From assembly GCA_004552965.1 (NCBI GenBank), contig SFMU01000049.1, positions 1 to 32,153 of the forward strand: 32,153 bases of DNA. The letters run 5' to 3'. Source of the DNA: Bacteroidales bacterium. GTDB lineage: Bacteria; Bacteroidota; Bacteroidia; Bacteroidales; UBA932. Below, piece after piece: positions 7,304 to 14,575 of this stretch (position 1 is the stretch's first letter; each line of letters opens with the position of its first letter). The position numbers and the translations under genes were made by a program. The notes below the pieces were generated by a model that worked only from the letters and a program-made list of their open reading frames with translations, did no database searches and had not been told where the DNA came from.

Positions 7304-8725
7304 TTAAGACAATGCATTTCCCATCGCCTCCTCGACGTCCTCCGGAAGGATAGGCAGGCGATAAGGTCCGGTACGTCTGGCACCGTCTTCCGTCACCAGC
7401 ACATCGTCCTCCAGACGGATTCCGCCGAAATCGCGGTAGGCCTCAAGCTTCGCATAGTTCACGAAGCCCCTGTCGGTACCCTCCGCCTTCCACTTGTCGA
7501 TCAGCGCAGGGATGAAGTAGATTCCCGGCTCATCGGTGACGACATTGCCCGGAACGAGCTTGCGGGCCATTCTGAGGCTGCCCAGGCCAAGCTGGGCCGA
7601 GCGGATCTGATTGGAATCATAGCCGACGAGGTTCTCTCCCAGGTCTTCCATGTCGTGGACATCGAGGCCCATGTTGTGCCCCAGACCATGCGGCTGGAAG
7701 AGACCGGCGATTCCGAGACTTACCATCTCGTCCACATCGCCGCGGACAAGGTCGAGATCCCTGAGCTGCTCCAGCATCAGCCTGGCAGTCGCAAGGTGGA
7801 CCTCCCTATAGGTGATTCCCGGCCTGGTGAGGCTGAAGGCCAGTTCGTTGGCATTGCAGACAATCCGGTAGATATCCTTCTGCATGCTGGTGAAACGGCC
7901 GCCGGTCGGGAGGGTCCTGGTGAAGTCCGAAGCATAATGCATATTGTTCTCTGCACCGGCATCGATGACCATCAGCTTGCCGTCTTCTATCACCTTGTCG
8001 TGCAGGTGGTTGTGGAGAGTCTCACCATGCTGCGTGAGAATCGTCGCGAAGGAGACGCCCCAGCCTTTGGACAGGGTGACCCCTTCCATGATTCCGACGA
8101 CTTCCTGCTCGATCCTGCCCACCTTGACATTGTTGCGGGCGACGGTGTGCATCTCGTAGCCAAGAGCGCAGGCATCGTCGATCTGCTCGATCTCGCACTG
8201 TTCCTTCACGAGCCTCATCGAGATGACGGCGCGGGTAAGGCTGCCGGAGGACTTTTCCTTAACCTGTGCCACCGGAATGCCCGTCAGATCGGAAATCTTC
8301 AGGGTGTTGTACCAGCGGGACGGAGGGAGATAGTGTACCGGTCTGCCCTGGGAGATGGCTCTGGCGACCACATTGCCGAGTTCCCCGGAGGGAGCGGTGT
8401 GCAGGACTCCGACCCCGGCGGCGAGAGAGGCGACCGAAGGCTGCGGACCCATCCAGATGATGTCTCCGATTTCGACATCGTCGGCAAAAACGGTCTCTTC
8501 AGCCGTGTCGAGGTCGATCACTGCCGCATAGCAGGGAATATCCAGTCCGAAATAATAAAGCCATGACGAATCCTGGCGGAATTTGTAGGCATTGTCCCAG
8601 TACTGAGCCGGGGCTTCGGCATTGCCGATGAAAAGGGCTATTCCGCGAGAGCCCTGAGGCACATTCTCACCCATCTTTCCGACCAGGGTGGCGCGCCTTG
8701 CGATGTAAACTTCCTTTGCGAACAT
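7304..8725 (-). CDS. M24 family aminopeptidase P (Xaa-Pro aminopeptidase)
   Basis: This is a cytoplasmic metallo-aminopeptidase that removes N-terminal residues preceding proline. I take the start at 8725 (MFAKEVYIARRATL), giving 473 residues; an upstream in-frame ATG at 8821 would add 32 residues without family character, running through the putative promoter. An N-terminal creatinase-like domain (to about 170) is followed by the pita-bread domain with the metal ligands: two Asp in VIDAGAENNMHYASDFTRTLP, His in HGLGHNMGLDVHD, Glu in DEPGIYF and Glu in IRLEDDVLVTEDG. It has no signal peptide. DUF456 follows after 12 bp. Divergent from it is the twin-DUF1080 lipoprotein. Confidence 0.93.
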   Translation of the reverse strand: MFAKEVYIARRATLVGKMGENVPQGSRGIALFIGNAEAPAQYWDNAYKFRQDSSWLYYFGLDIPCYAAVIDLDTAEETVFADDVEIGDIIWMGPQPSVASLAAGVGVLHTAPSGELGNVVARAISQGRPVHYLPPSRWYNTLKISDLTGIPVAQVKEKSSGSLTRAVISMRLVKEQCEIEQIDDACALGYEMHTVARNNVKVGRIEQEVVGIMEGVTLSKGWGVSFATILTQHGETLHNHLHDKVIEDGKLMVIDAGAENNMHYASDFTRTLPTGGRFTSMQKDIYRIVCNANELAFSLTRPGITYREVHLATARLMLEQLRDLDLVRGDVDEMVSLGIAGLFQPHGLGHNMGLDVHDMEDLGENLVGYDSNQIRSAQLGLGSLRMARKLVPGNVVTDEPGIYFIPALIDKWKAEGTDRGFVNYAKLEAYRDFGGIRLEDDVLVTEDGARRTGPYRLPILPEDVEEAMGNALS

Positions 8726-8757
8726 ATTCTTTCCTGTTGAAGGATCTTCCAAAAACC

Positions 8758-8789
8758 GGGGCCATGACGATGGCCCCTCTACAAAGATA
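8758..8789 (-). promoter_or_regulatory. -7 element and 5'-leader hairpin of the M24 peptidase gene
   Basis: TATCTTTG (plus 8782-8789, minus strand) matches the -7 consensus exactly; no good -33 box is seen at 19-21 bp. Just downstream is a perfect 8-bp hairpin GGGGCCAT-gacg-ATGGCCCC (8758-8777) that would lie at or near the 5' end of the transcript, about 33 nt before the start codon at 8725. It could protect or regulate the leader. Confidence 0.5.
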
Positions 8790-8819
8790 GCAAAATACGG
8801 ATTCCGCGTCATCATATTC

Positions 8820-8851
8820 ATTGTTAATTTGACACATTCTTCCTAATTTCG
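8820..8851 (+). promoter_or_regulatory. Promoter of the twin-DUF1080 lipoprotein gene
   Basis: ATTG (8820-8823), a 20-bp spacer and TAATTTCG (8844-8851) fit the TTTG/TAnnTTTG pattern with one mismatch in each box. A TTCGCG/CGCGAA inverted repeat follows (about 8848-8867), inside the leader. Confidence 0.45.
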
Positions 8852-8880
8852 CGAGACGATCCGCGAATCGCTTAAATTCT

Positions 8881-10182
8881 ATGAATATGAAACTCAAGAC
8901 ACTGGTACTTGCCGTCTGCACGCTGACGGCCACCGCGACGGTCATCTCAGGATGCGGCCGGAAACCCAACACGCTCACCTCGGCCGAAAAGGCTGACGGA
9001 TGGCAGCTTCTCTTCGACGGCGAAACACTCGACGGATGGAGGGACTACAACGGGGACTCGCTCACCGGCCCGTGGAGCGTCGTGGACGGGACGATCATGG
9101 CCGAGGGCAGCGGCAGCGACGGCAACGGCTACATAGTCACTGACAGGGAATATGCCAATTTCCACCTCAAGTGGGAGTGGAAGATCAGCAAGGGCGGCAA
9201 CAGTGGAATGATGTACCACGTCGTCGAGCGCCCGGGATTCGATGTCCCTTACATCACCGGTCCGGAGTACCAGCTCATCGACGACGACAATTTCGCCGAG
9301 ATGAACGACGGCTACCAGCTCGAGCCTTGGCAGCGCTGCGCCGTGGACTACGCGATGTACGTCCCTGATTTCGAAACGAGGAAACTCAATCCGTACGGAG
9401 AGTGGAACGAGTCCGAAATCATCTTCGACAACGGCCACGTGACCTACATCCTCAACGGGCAGGTGACGGTCGAGTTCGATGCCTGGAGCGAGGACTGGTT
9501 CGCCCGCAAGGCTGCCGGCAAGTGGGCAGACTGCACTGAATACGGAATGTCCCGCACCGGTCACATCTGCCTGCAGGACCACGGCTACCCGGCATGGTTC
9601 CGCAACATCAGGATCAAGGAGCTTCCGGCTTCAGAGCCGGTGGAGAAGGATCTTTTCAACGGAAAAGACCTGACCGGCTGGATCGTCTATGGAACAGATC
9701 CATGGTACGTTGACGAGGAGGGCTGCCTGGTCTGCGAAAGCGGCACCGACAACACCTACGGCTACCTCGGGACATCTGAATATTACGACAATTTCGACCT
9801 CACCCTCGAGTTCCTCCAGGAATCGGCTGGCAACTCCGGTGTATTCGTCCGTTCGGTCGTCCCTCACGGTGTGACCGTCAGCGGATGGCAGGTCGAGGTC
9901 GCTCCTCCGGGATGCGACACAGGCGGAGTCTACGAGTCCTATGGCCGTGGCTGGCTGTACCAGATTCCGGACGAGAAGGAGAACATCCTAAAGTACGGTG
10001 AGTGGAACACGATGAGGATCCGTCTCGAGGGCGATCATCTCCAGTCCTGGCTCAACGGTGAGCCTATGACCGACATCCAGGACGAAAAGATCGGCAAGGG
10101 TCACGGACGCATCTGCCTCCAGATCCACGACGGCGGCGGCATCAAGGTCCGCTGGAGAAACCTGCACATCAAGACTCTGTAA
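8881..10182 (+). CDS. Lipoprotein with two DUF1080 (3-keto-disaccharide hydrolase-like) domains
   Basis: The 433-residue product has a signal peptide with lipobox VISGC (C25). Two tandem LamG-like DUF1080 (PF06439) domains follow, about 38-248 and 253-432. Each opens with an LF(D/N)G-x-L-x-GW signature and contains NSG(M/V) and an ending of the CLQ(D/I)H...RNI/L-x-IK type. Members of this family hydrolyse 3-keto-glycosides, or bind carbohydrate. Two domains in one chain suggest either two active sites or one catalytic and one binding domain. The start is MNMK; the second Met (residue 3) is equally possible. The gene stands alone, divergent from the M24 peptidase and convergent with rsmA (47-bp gap). 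Confidence 0.88.
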   Translation: MNMKLKTLVLAVCTLTATATVISGCGRKPNTLTSAEKADGWQLLFDGETLDGWRDYNGDSLTGPWSVVDGTIMAEGSGSDGNGYIVTDREYANFHLKWEWKISKGGNSGMMYHVVERPGFDVPYITGPEYQLIDDDNFAEMNDGYQLEPWQRCAVDYAMYVPDFETRKLNPYGEWNESEIIFDNGHVTYILNGQVTVEFDAWSEDWFARKAAGKWADCTEYGMSRTGHICLQDHGYPAWFRNIRIKELPASEPVEKDLFNGKDLTGWIVYGTDPWYVDEEGCLVCESGTDNTYGYLGTSEYYDNFDLTLEFLQESAGNSGVFVRSVVPHGVTVSGWQVEVAPPGCDTGGVYESYGRGWLYQIPDEKENILKYGEWNTMRIRLEGDHLQSWLNGEPMTDIQDEKIGKGHGRICLQIHDGGGIKVRWRNLHIKTL

Positions 10183-10229
10183 GGAATATTCCGACAGTTT
10201 TTCAGGCCCGGTTGGAGCCCTCCGTACGG

Positions 10230-11000
10230 TCACTTCCCCTGCAGGGAGACCGTCAGCGCGACGAAGTCATCGACGCCAAGTCTTTCGGGACGGAGGTCAA
10301 AGACCGGGTCGGTCGTGTCCACCGCTGCCCCGGTCGAGGCGATAATCGGCTTGAGGGAGTTGCGGAGGGTCTTCCTGCGCTGCCCGAAGGCAGTCTTGAC
10401 AACCATCCGGAAGAGCTTTTCGTCGCAGCCCAGGGAGGTGCGCCCGTTGCGTGTCAGACGGATGACAGCCGACTGCACCTTTGGAGGCGGGTTGAAGGCT
10501 CCGGATCCCACCGTGAAGAGATATTCGATGTCATACCAGGCCTGGAGGAAGACCGAGAGGATGCCGTAGGTCTTGGTGCCCGGCTTCTCGGCGATACGCT
10601 CCGCGACCTCTTTCTGGATCATGCAGACGACCTCGGGAATCCGGTCGCGGTGCTCCAGAATCTTGAAGAAGATCTGCGAGGAGATGTTGTAGGGGAAGTT
10701 GCCGATGACTGAATATTCACCGTCGAAGAGCGTCCCCATATTCATTTTGAGAAAATCGCCCGCGACAAGGTTTTCGCCCAGCTCCGGGAAATGGGACTTA
10801 AGGTAAGCGACTGATTCAGTGTCGATTTCGACAGCCTTGAGGTTCTCCCCGCGGATGGGCAGCAGGTATTGGGTGAGCACACCCATGCCAGGGCCGACTT
10901 CGAGGACCTTTTCGCCCCTGAGGGCGTCAACTATTCCCTTTGCGATGCTCTGGTCAGTGAGGAAATGCTGGCCGAGCGCCTTCTTTGCACGAACTTCCAT
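10230..11000 (-). CDS. rsmA: 16S rRNA A1518/A1519 dimethyltransferase (KsgA)
   Basis: It dimethylates two adjacent adenines in the 3'-terminal helix of 16S rRNA during 30S maturation. I take the start at 11000 (MEVRAKKALGQHFLTD), 256 residues, the typical KsgA opening and length; a longer frame from 11144 adds 48 unrelated residues and runs through the promoter. SAM motif I is EVGPGMGVLT, followed by AVEID. The catalytic motif is NFPYN rather than the commoner NLPYN. The C-terminal helical domain has FGQRRKTLRNSL. It is divergent from aspS. Confidence 0.95.
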   Translation of the reverse strand: MEVRAKKALGQHFLTDQSIAKGIVDALRGEKVLEVGPGMGVLTQYLLPIRGENLKAVEIDTESVAYLKSHFPELGENLVAGDFLKMNMGTLFDGEYSVIGNFPYNISSQIFFKILEHRDRIPEVVCMIQKEVAERIAEKPGTKTYGILSVFLQAWYDIEYLFTVGSGAFNPPPKVQSAVIRLTRNGRTSLGCDEKLFRMVVKTAFGQRRKTLRNSLKPIIASTGAAVDTTDPVFDLRPERLGVDDFVALTVSLQGK

Positions 11001-11018
11001 GTGGTTGGCTTTATCCTG

Positions 11019-11026
11019 CAAAGATA
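11019..11026 (-). promoter_or_regulatory. -7 element of rsmA
   Basis: TATCTTTG on the minus strand is an exact TAnnTTTG match 18 bp before the chosen start, giving a leader of roughly a dozen nucleotides. No convincing -33 box. It also argues against the longer start at 11144. Confidence 0.45.
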
Positions 11027-11152
11027 ATGAATTATTGGAGGATGGCGACAGACTATGAACCGAACTTGCCGAAACAGACAGATGCATCCTCGACAAATCC
11101 GCATTTATCTTGAAAAACTGCCGGCAAACGGAAATGACATCCAATTATTTGT

Positions 11153-11160
11153 TACCTTTG
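11153..11160 (+). promoter_or_regulatory. -7 element of aspS
   Basis: TACCTTTG is an exact TAnnTTTG match 40 bp before the aspS ATG. No TTTG lies at 19-21 bp upstream, so only the -7 box is supported. Confidence 0.45.
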
Positions 11161-11200
11161 CAGTTTGTAAGAATTACATGACAATTAACATACTCAAGAT

Positions 11201-12973
11201 ATGTACAGGACTCACACTTGCGGCCAGCTCCGCATTGAAAACGTCGGACAGAGCGTCACTCTGGCCGGATGGGTACAGAAATCAAGGAAGCTTGGAGGAA
11301 TGACCTTCATCGACCTTCGCGACCGCTATGGAATCACCCAGCTTGTCATCGAAGCCGACGCAGAGGCAAGCCTCATCGAGACAGCAACTTCCCTTGGCCG
11401 TGAATATGTCATCCAGGTGACCGGAGAAGTCATCGAACGCGAAAGCAAGAACTCGAAGATGGCCACCGGAGACATCGAGATCAAGGTCTCTAAGATTGTG
11501 ATTCTCAACAAGAGTGTCACTCCTCCTTTCACAATCGAGGATGAGAGCGACGGCGGTGAGGACATCCGCGCCAAGTACCGCTATCTGGACCTGCGCCGCG
11601 GACCGCTCCAGAGAGCCCTTGCCCTGCGCCACCGTCTTGCGCAGGAGATCCGCACCTATCTCGACGGACAGGGATTCATGGAGATCGAGACCCCTTACCT
11701 GATCAAGTCCACCCCTGAGGGAGCACGCGACTTTGTCGTCCCTTCAAGGATGAACCCGGGGCAGTTCTACGCGCTTCCGCAGTCGCCTCAGACCTTCAAG
11801 CAGCTCCTCATGGTTGCCGGCTACGACCGTTACTTCCAGATCGTCAAGTGTTTCCGTGACGAGGATCTCCGTGCTGACCGTCAGCCGGAGTTCACCCAGA
11901 TCGACTGCGAGATGAGTTTCGTCGAGCAGGAGGACGTCCTCAACACCTTCGAGGGAATGATGAGGCAGATGTTCAGAAACGCTGTCGGCGTCGAGATTCC
12001 CGATCCGCTCCCAAGGATGAGATGGTACGACGCGATGGACAACTACGGTTCCGACAAGCCGGACATCCGCTTCGGGATGACCATCCACGAAATCACGGAC
12101 AAGGTGCAAGGCTTCGGTTTCTCAGTCTTCGACAGCGTTGAATATGTCGGAGCGATCGCCGTTCCGGGCGCCGCAAGCTACACCCGCAAGCAGCTCGACG
12201 AACTCACCGAATGGGTCAAGAGGCCACAGGTCGGCGCAAAAGGTCTCGTCTACATCAAGCTCAACGAGGACGGCACCATCAAGTCTTCAATCGACAAGTT
12301 CTACACACAGGAGCAGCTTCAGGCCGTTGCAGAAGCTGTCGAGGCAAAGGCCGGAGACCTGATTCTCGCCCTCTGCGGACCGAAGAGGAAGGCCCAGACA
12401 ATGCTCGGCGTGCTTCGTATCGAGATGGGCAACCGCCTCGGGCTTCGTGATCCGAAGGTCTTCGCCCCTCTCTGGATCGTCGATTTCCCTCTCTTTGAGT
12501 GGGACGATGAGACCCAGCGCTTCTACGCAATGCACCATCCGTTCACCGCTCCGAAACCGGAGCACCTCAAATGGTACTATTCAGACAGGAAGGAGGACCT
12601 CGAAAGGGTCTGCGCCAATGCCTACGACTTCGTCCTGAACGGCACAGAACTCGGTGGCGGATCCATCCGAATCCATGAAGCAGCAATGCAGGAGAGGATG
12701 TTCGAGATTCTCGGCATCAGCAAGGAAGACGCTGAGTACAAGTTCGGCTTCATCATCAATGCCTTCAAGTACGGCGCTCCGCCTCACGGAGGTCTCGCTT
12801 TCGGTTTCGACCGTGTCTGCGCCCTCTTCGGCGGCCAGGAGACCATCCGCGACTTCATCGCCTTCCCGAAGAACAACCAGGGCCGCGACGTGATGATCGA
12901 CTCCCCTTCCGAGATAGACCAGATCCAGCTCGACGAGCTCAATCTCGACCTGCGCCCGCTCCCGCAGAAATAG
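11201..12973 (+). CDS. aspS: Aspartyl-tRNA synthetase, bacterial type
   Basis: This class II synthetase charges tRNA-Asp. At 590 residues it has the size of bacterial AspRS with a GAD insertion. An N-terminal OB-fold anticodon domain (MYRTHTCGQLR..VTLAGWVQ) comes first. Motif 2 is FRDEDLRADRQPEF starting near residue 218, the GAD domain follows in the middle, and motif 3 is GLAFGFDRVCALFGG near the C-terminus. The opening MYRTHTCG is the common one, so the start is secure. No clear terminator follows; the repeat arrays begin about 140 bp past the stop and may lie in its 3' UTR. Confidence 0.97.
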   Translation: MYRTHTCGQLRIENVGQSVTLAGWVQKSRKLGGMTFIDLRDRYGITQLVIEADAEASLIETATSLGREYVIQVTGEVIERESKNSKMATGDIEIKVSKIVILNKSVTPPFTIEDESDGGEDIRAKYRYLDLRRGPLQRALALRHRLAQEIRTYLDGQGFMEIETPYLIKSTPEGARDFVVPSRMNPGQFYALPQSPQTFKQLLMVAGYDRYFQIVKCFRDEDLRADRQPEFTQIDCEMSFVEQEDVLNTFEGMMRQMFRNAVGVEIPDPLPRMRWYDAMDNYGSDKPDIRFGMTIHEITDKVQGFGFSVFDSVEYVGAIAVPGAASYTRKQLDELTEWVKRPQVGAKGLVYIKLNEDGTIKSSIDKFYTQEQLQAVAEAVEAKAGDLILALCGPKRKAQTMLGVLRIEMGNRLGLRDPKVFAPLWIVDFPLFEWDDETQRFYAMHHPFTAPKPEHLKWYYSDRKEDLERVCANAYDFVLNGTELGGGSIRIHEAAMQERMFEILGISKEDAEYKFGFIINAFKYGAPPHGGLAFGFDRVCALFGGQETIRDFIAFPKNNQGRDVMIDSPSEIDQIQLDELNLDLRPLPQK

Positions 12974-13110
12974 CCAGCCCGGAGCATCGCCACAGATAGC
13001 GAGGGTAATCTTACCATCTGGGAGACAGGGTTAACGCCGGGCTCGGACCGGGCGCTTTCCGGGTGACTTACGGGTGACTTCGGGTCGCCTTCCTGGCGAC
13101 TTACCTTCTT

Positions 13111-13660
13111 CTGCCACGGGCACCCCCTCCACAGGTGCCTCAGAGCCATGGTCGCGTGGCAGGCTGGTGTCAAAACGGCCCTTTCCCGGTCTACTTGCCC
13201 TCCTCTGACACGGCACCCCTGCCCACAGGTGCATCAGTGGCATCCCCGCGTGTCAGACCACCCTCAAAACGGCCCTCTGCCACGGATACCCCCTCCACAG
13301 ATGCCTCAGAGCCATGGTCGCGTGGCAGAACGGCCTTCTGACGGCCTTCTGCCACGGCATCCTTGACCACAAGGGTCTCTGGGGCCACCTCGCGTGGCAG
13401 GCTGGCGTCAAAACGGCCACTTTCCGGTAATTTTGCCCTATCCTGACACGGTCACCCACGCTACAGGCATCCCGGTGGCAGGGTCGCGTGTCAGAGCGGT
13501 TAATTATCGGCCTTCTGCCACGGCCATCCCCTCCACAGGTATCTGTGAGGCAGGTTCGCGTGTCAGAACGTCCTGAAACCGGTCTCTTTCCGGCGTTTCG
13601 GCTGTCCTCTGCCACGGCGACCCTGCCCACAGGTGTCTCTGAGGCCACCCCGCGTGGCAG
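13111..13660 (+). repeat. Left array 1: seven 52-bp inverted-repeat units
   Basis: The units are at 13111-13162, 13205-13256, 13277-13328, 13349-13400, 13443-13494, 13515-13566 and 13609-13660. Each is exactly 52 bp and bounded by CTG[C/A]CACG and CGTG[G/T]CAG. The core reads roughly ACCCCnnCCACAGGTGYCTC. The spacers are 42, 20, 20, 42, 20 and 42 bp. The 20-bp spacers and the start of the 42-bp ones share a related sequence around TCAAAACGGCC; the 42-bp ones add 22 bp. Short GGGTGACTT repeats lie just before (about 13062-13082). No coding potential is convincing. Confidence 0.9.
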
Positions 13661-13718
13661 GCTGGGCGCATGCTGTGTTTCCTGAACGGGCATCTGACTG
13701 ATTCGGCCTCTCCACAAA

Positions 13719-13851
13719 ATCGGTTAGACCGCTTGCCCCATCTACAGGTGCCTCTGGAAGGGGTCGGTGCTCTAACCGATGCAAAAAGCTCGTCGGTTAG
13801 ACCGGTAGGGTGCCCTACAGGGGTCTCTGTGGCATGTAACCTCTCTAACCG
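13719..13851 (+). repeat. Two related units with a different stem (CGGTTAGA...TCTAACCG)
   Basis: Units 13719-13780 (ATCGGTTAGA/TCTAACCGAT, 62 bp; 58 bp from CGG to CCG) and 13794-13851 (58 bp) are separated by the 13-bp spacer GCAAAAAGCTCGT. The centre keeps CTACAGG(T/G)G(C/T)CTCTG, as in the 52-bp units, but both arms are replaced so that pairing is kept. The second unit also has an inner GTAGGG-tg-CCCTAC hairpin. They follow a ~58-bp tail spacer starting GCTGGGCGCATGCTG. Confidence 0.85.
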
Positions 13852-14016
13852 ATTTTGTTTTAGCGGTATCCTGAGAGGCTTGCCATAAGGAACCTCATTA
13901 CAACATCTTCTAAGCTTTGCCGCATGGTGTAAGCACTCTGGGGGGACGGGATGTTTTCGTATGATTCAGGAATGTCTTAGGGATTATTTGGTTCAGATTT
14001 TTTACGTTCTTGAGTT
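13852..14016. other. Spacer between left arrays
   Basis: About 165 bp, AT-richer than the arrays, with no gene and no repeat units recognised. Confidence 0.4.
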
Positions 14017-14137
14017 GCGGCGGTAGGGTGAGTCTGGCCTGGTTCCGTCGGAACAAGTTCCGACTCCATCCTTCCCACGACTAAAGTCGCGGGCCCCTTC
14101 CGCTCACGAGGTCGCGGACGACCCAGCCAGACTCACC
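14017..14137 (+). mobile_element. MITE-like palindromic element, array head
   Basis: Imperfect terminal inverted repeats of about 25 bp (GCGGCGGTAGGGTGAGTCTGG at the left, its near complement at 14113-14137) enclose two strong hairpins: GTCGGAAC-aa-GTTCCGAC (about 14048-14064) and CCCACGACT/AGTCGCGGG (about 14074-14092). No ORF. A truncated inverted copy is at 17961-18058 and a relative at 32035-32141, so it is dispersed. Non-autonomous transposition is inferred; no target-site duplication is evident. Confidence 0.6.
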
Positions 14138-14197
14138 CTGCCGCCGCTGCTTCTTCACAGGACCATCTGCCAAACAACTGAGTCATAACGTCATCTT

Positions 14198-14321
14198 CTG
14201 CCACGACACCCCTGCCCACAGGTGCCTCAGTGGCATCCCCGCGTGGCAGACCACCCTTAAAACAGCCTTCTGTCACGGGCACCCCCTCCACGGGTACCTC
14301 AGAGCCATGGTCGCGTGGCAG
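14198..14321 (+). repeat. Left array 2: two 52-bp units
   Basis: The units are 14198-14249 and 14270-14321, with a 20-bp spacer. The second has CTGTCACG opposite CGTGGCAG (a T/G pair). The same GCTGGGCGCATGCTG tail as after array 1 follows and stops near 14345, where the gene cassette's upstream region begins. About 60 bp of head sequence joins the MITE-like element to the first unit and is repeated inverted at 17914-17960. Confidence 0.85.
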
Positions 14322-14365
14322 GCTGGGCGCATGCTGGATTTCCTGCCTGGATGGGGTGGTAAGCG

Positions 14366-14397
14366 CTTGAATATGTTTGATTTTGTATGTATATTTG
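14366..14397 (+). promoter_or_regulatory. Promoter of the small-peptide/lipoprotein cassette
   Basis: CTTG (14366-14369), exactly 20 bp, then TATATTTG (14390-14397), a perfect -7 box. The start codon is about 38 bp further. The sequence around it is AT-rich compared with the arrays. Confidence 0.6.
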
Positions 14398-14434
14398 TAA
14401 GTTTGATTGAATATACTAATCATTTGCTATAACT

Positions 14435-14563
14435 ATGATGAAAAAAGTTTACGAAACGCCATCCGTCGAGATGGAAGAAATGGAGCTGGGCGATGTGATT
14501 GCGCTCAGCGGTGATGCCGGGTCGATTGATCCTGCGTATGAAGATGAATATGGTAATTTCTAA
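14435..14563 (+). CDS. Small acidic peptide, unknown function
   Basis: A 42-codon frame reads MMKKVYETPSVEMEEMELGD and continues VIALSGDAGSIDPAYEDEYGNF. It has a lysine-rich start, a Y-x-x-P motif, an acidic body and a DVIALSGD segment. Short proteins of the form MKK-x-Y-x-x-P-x-(V/I)-E...DVI..S are, from general familiarity, common in Bacteroidales and uncharacterised. It has no signal peptide, and its strong acidity argues against a toxin. It lies 37 bp after a good promoter and 12 bp before the lipoprotein gene, so the two are co-transcribed. The second ATG (14438) is an alternative start. Confidence 0.65.
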   Translation: MMKKVYETPSVEMEEMELGDVIALSGDAGSIDPAYEDEYGNF

Positions 14564-14575
14564 TCGTGTACGAGT

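Noticed and set aside
8726..8821. 32-residue N-terminal extension of the M24 peptidase
   Set aside because: It has no family similarity and would place the -7 box and hairpin inside the coding region.
11001..11144. 48-residue N-terminal extension of RsmA
   Set aside because: KsgA proteins begin near the KKALGQHFL motif, and an exact -7 box lies within the extension.
13253..13717. Minus-strand frame with repeated CHA..RHLWR-type peptides in the left array
   Set aside because: The peptide repeats follow from the DNA units. The 94-bp period is not a multiple of three, so the frame shifts between units, and no start signal or composition of a real gene is seen.
13111..13851. Integron attC array or CRISPR
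   Set aside because: GTTAGAC in the CGGTTAGA units fits one attC core box, but the opposite box (CTCTAAC) does not. The 52-bp class lacks both, and no integrase or cas gene is present. Units are imperfect repeats with conserved spacers, the opposite of CRISPR.
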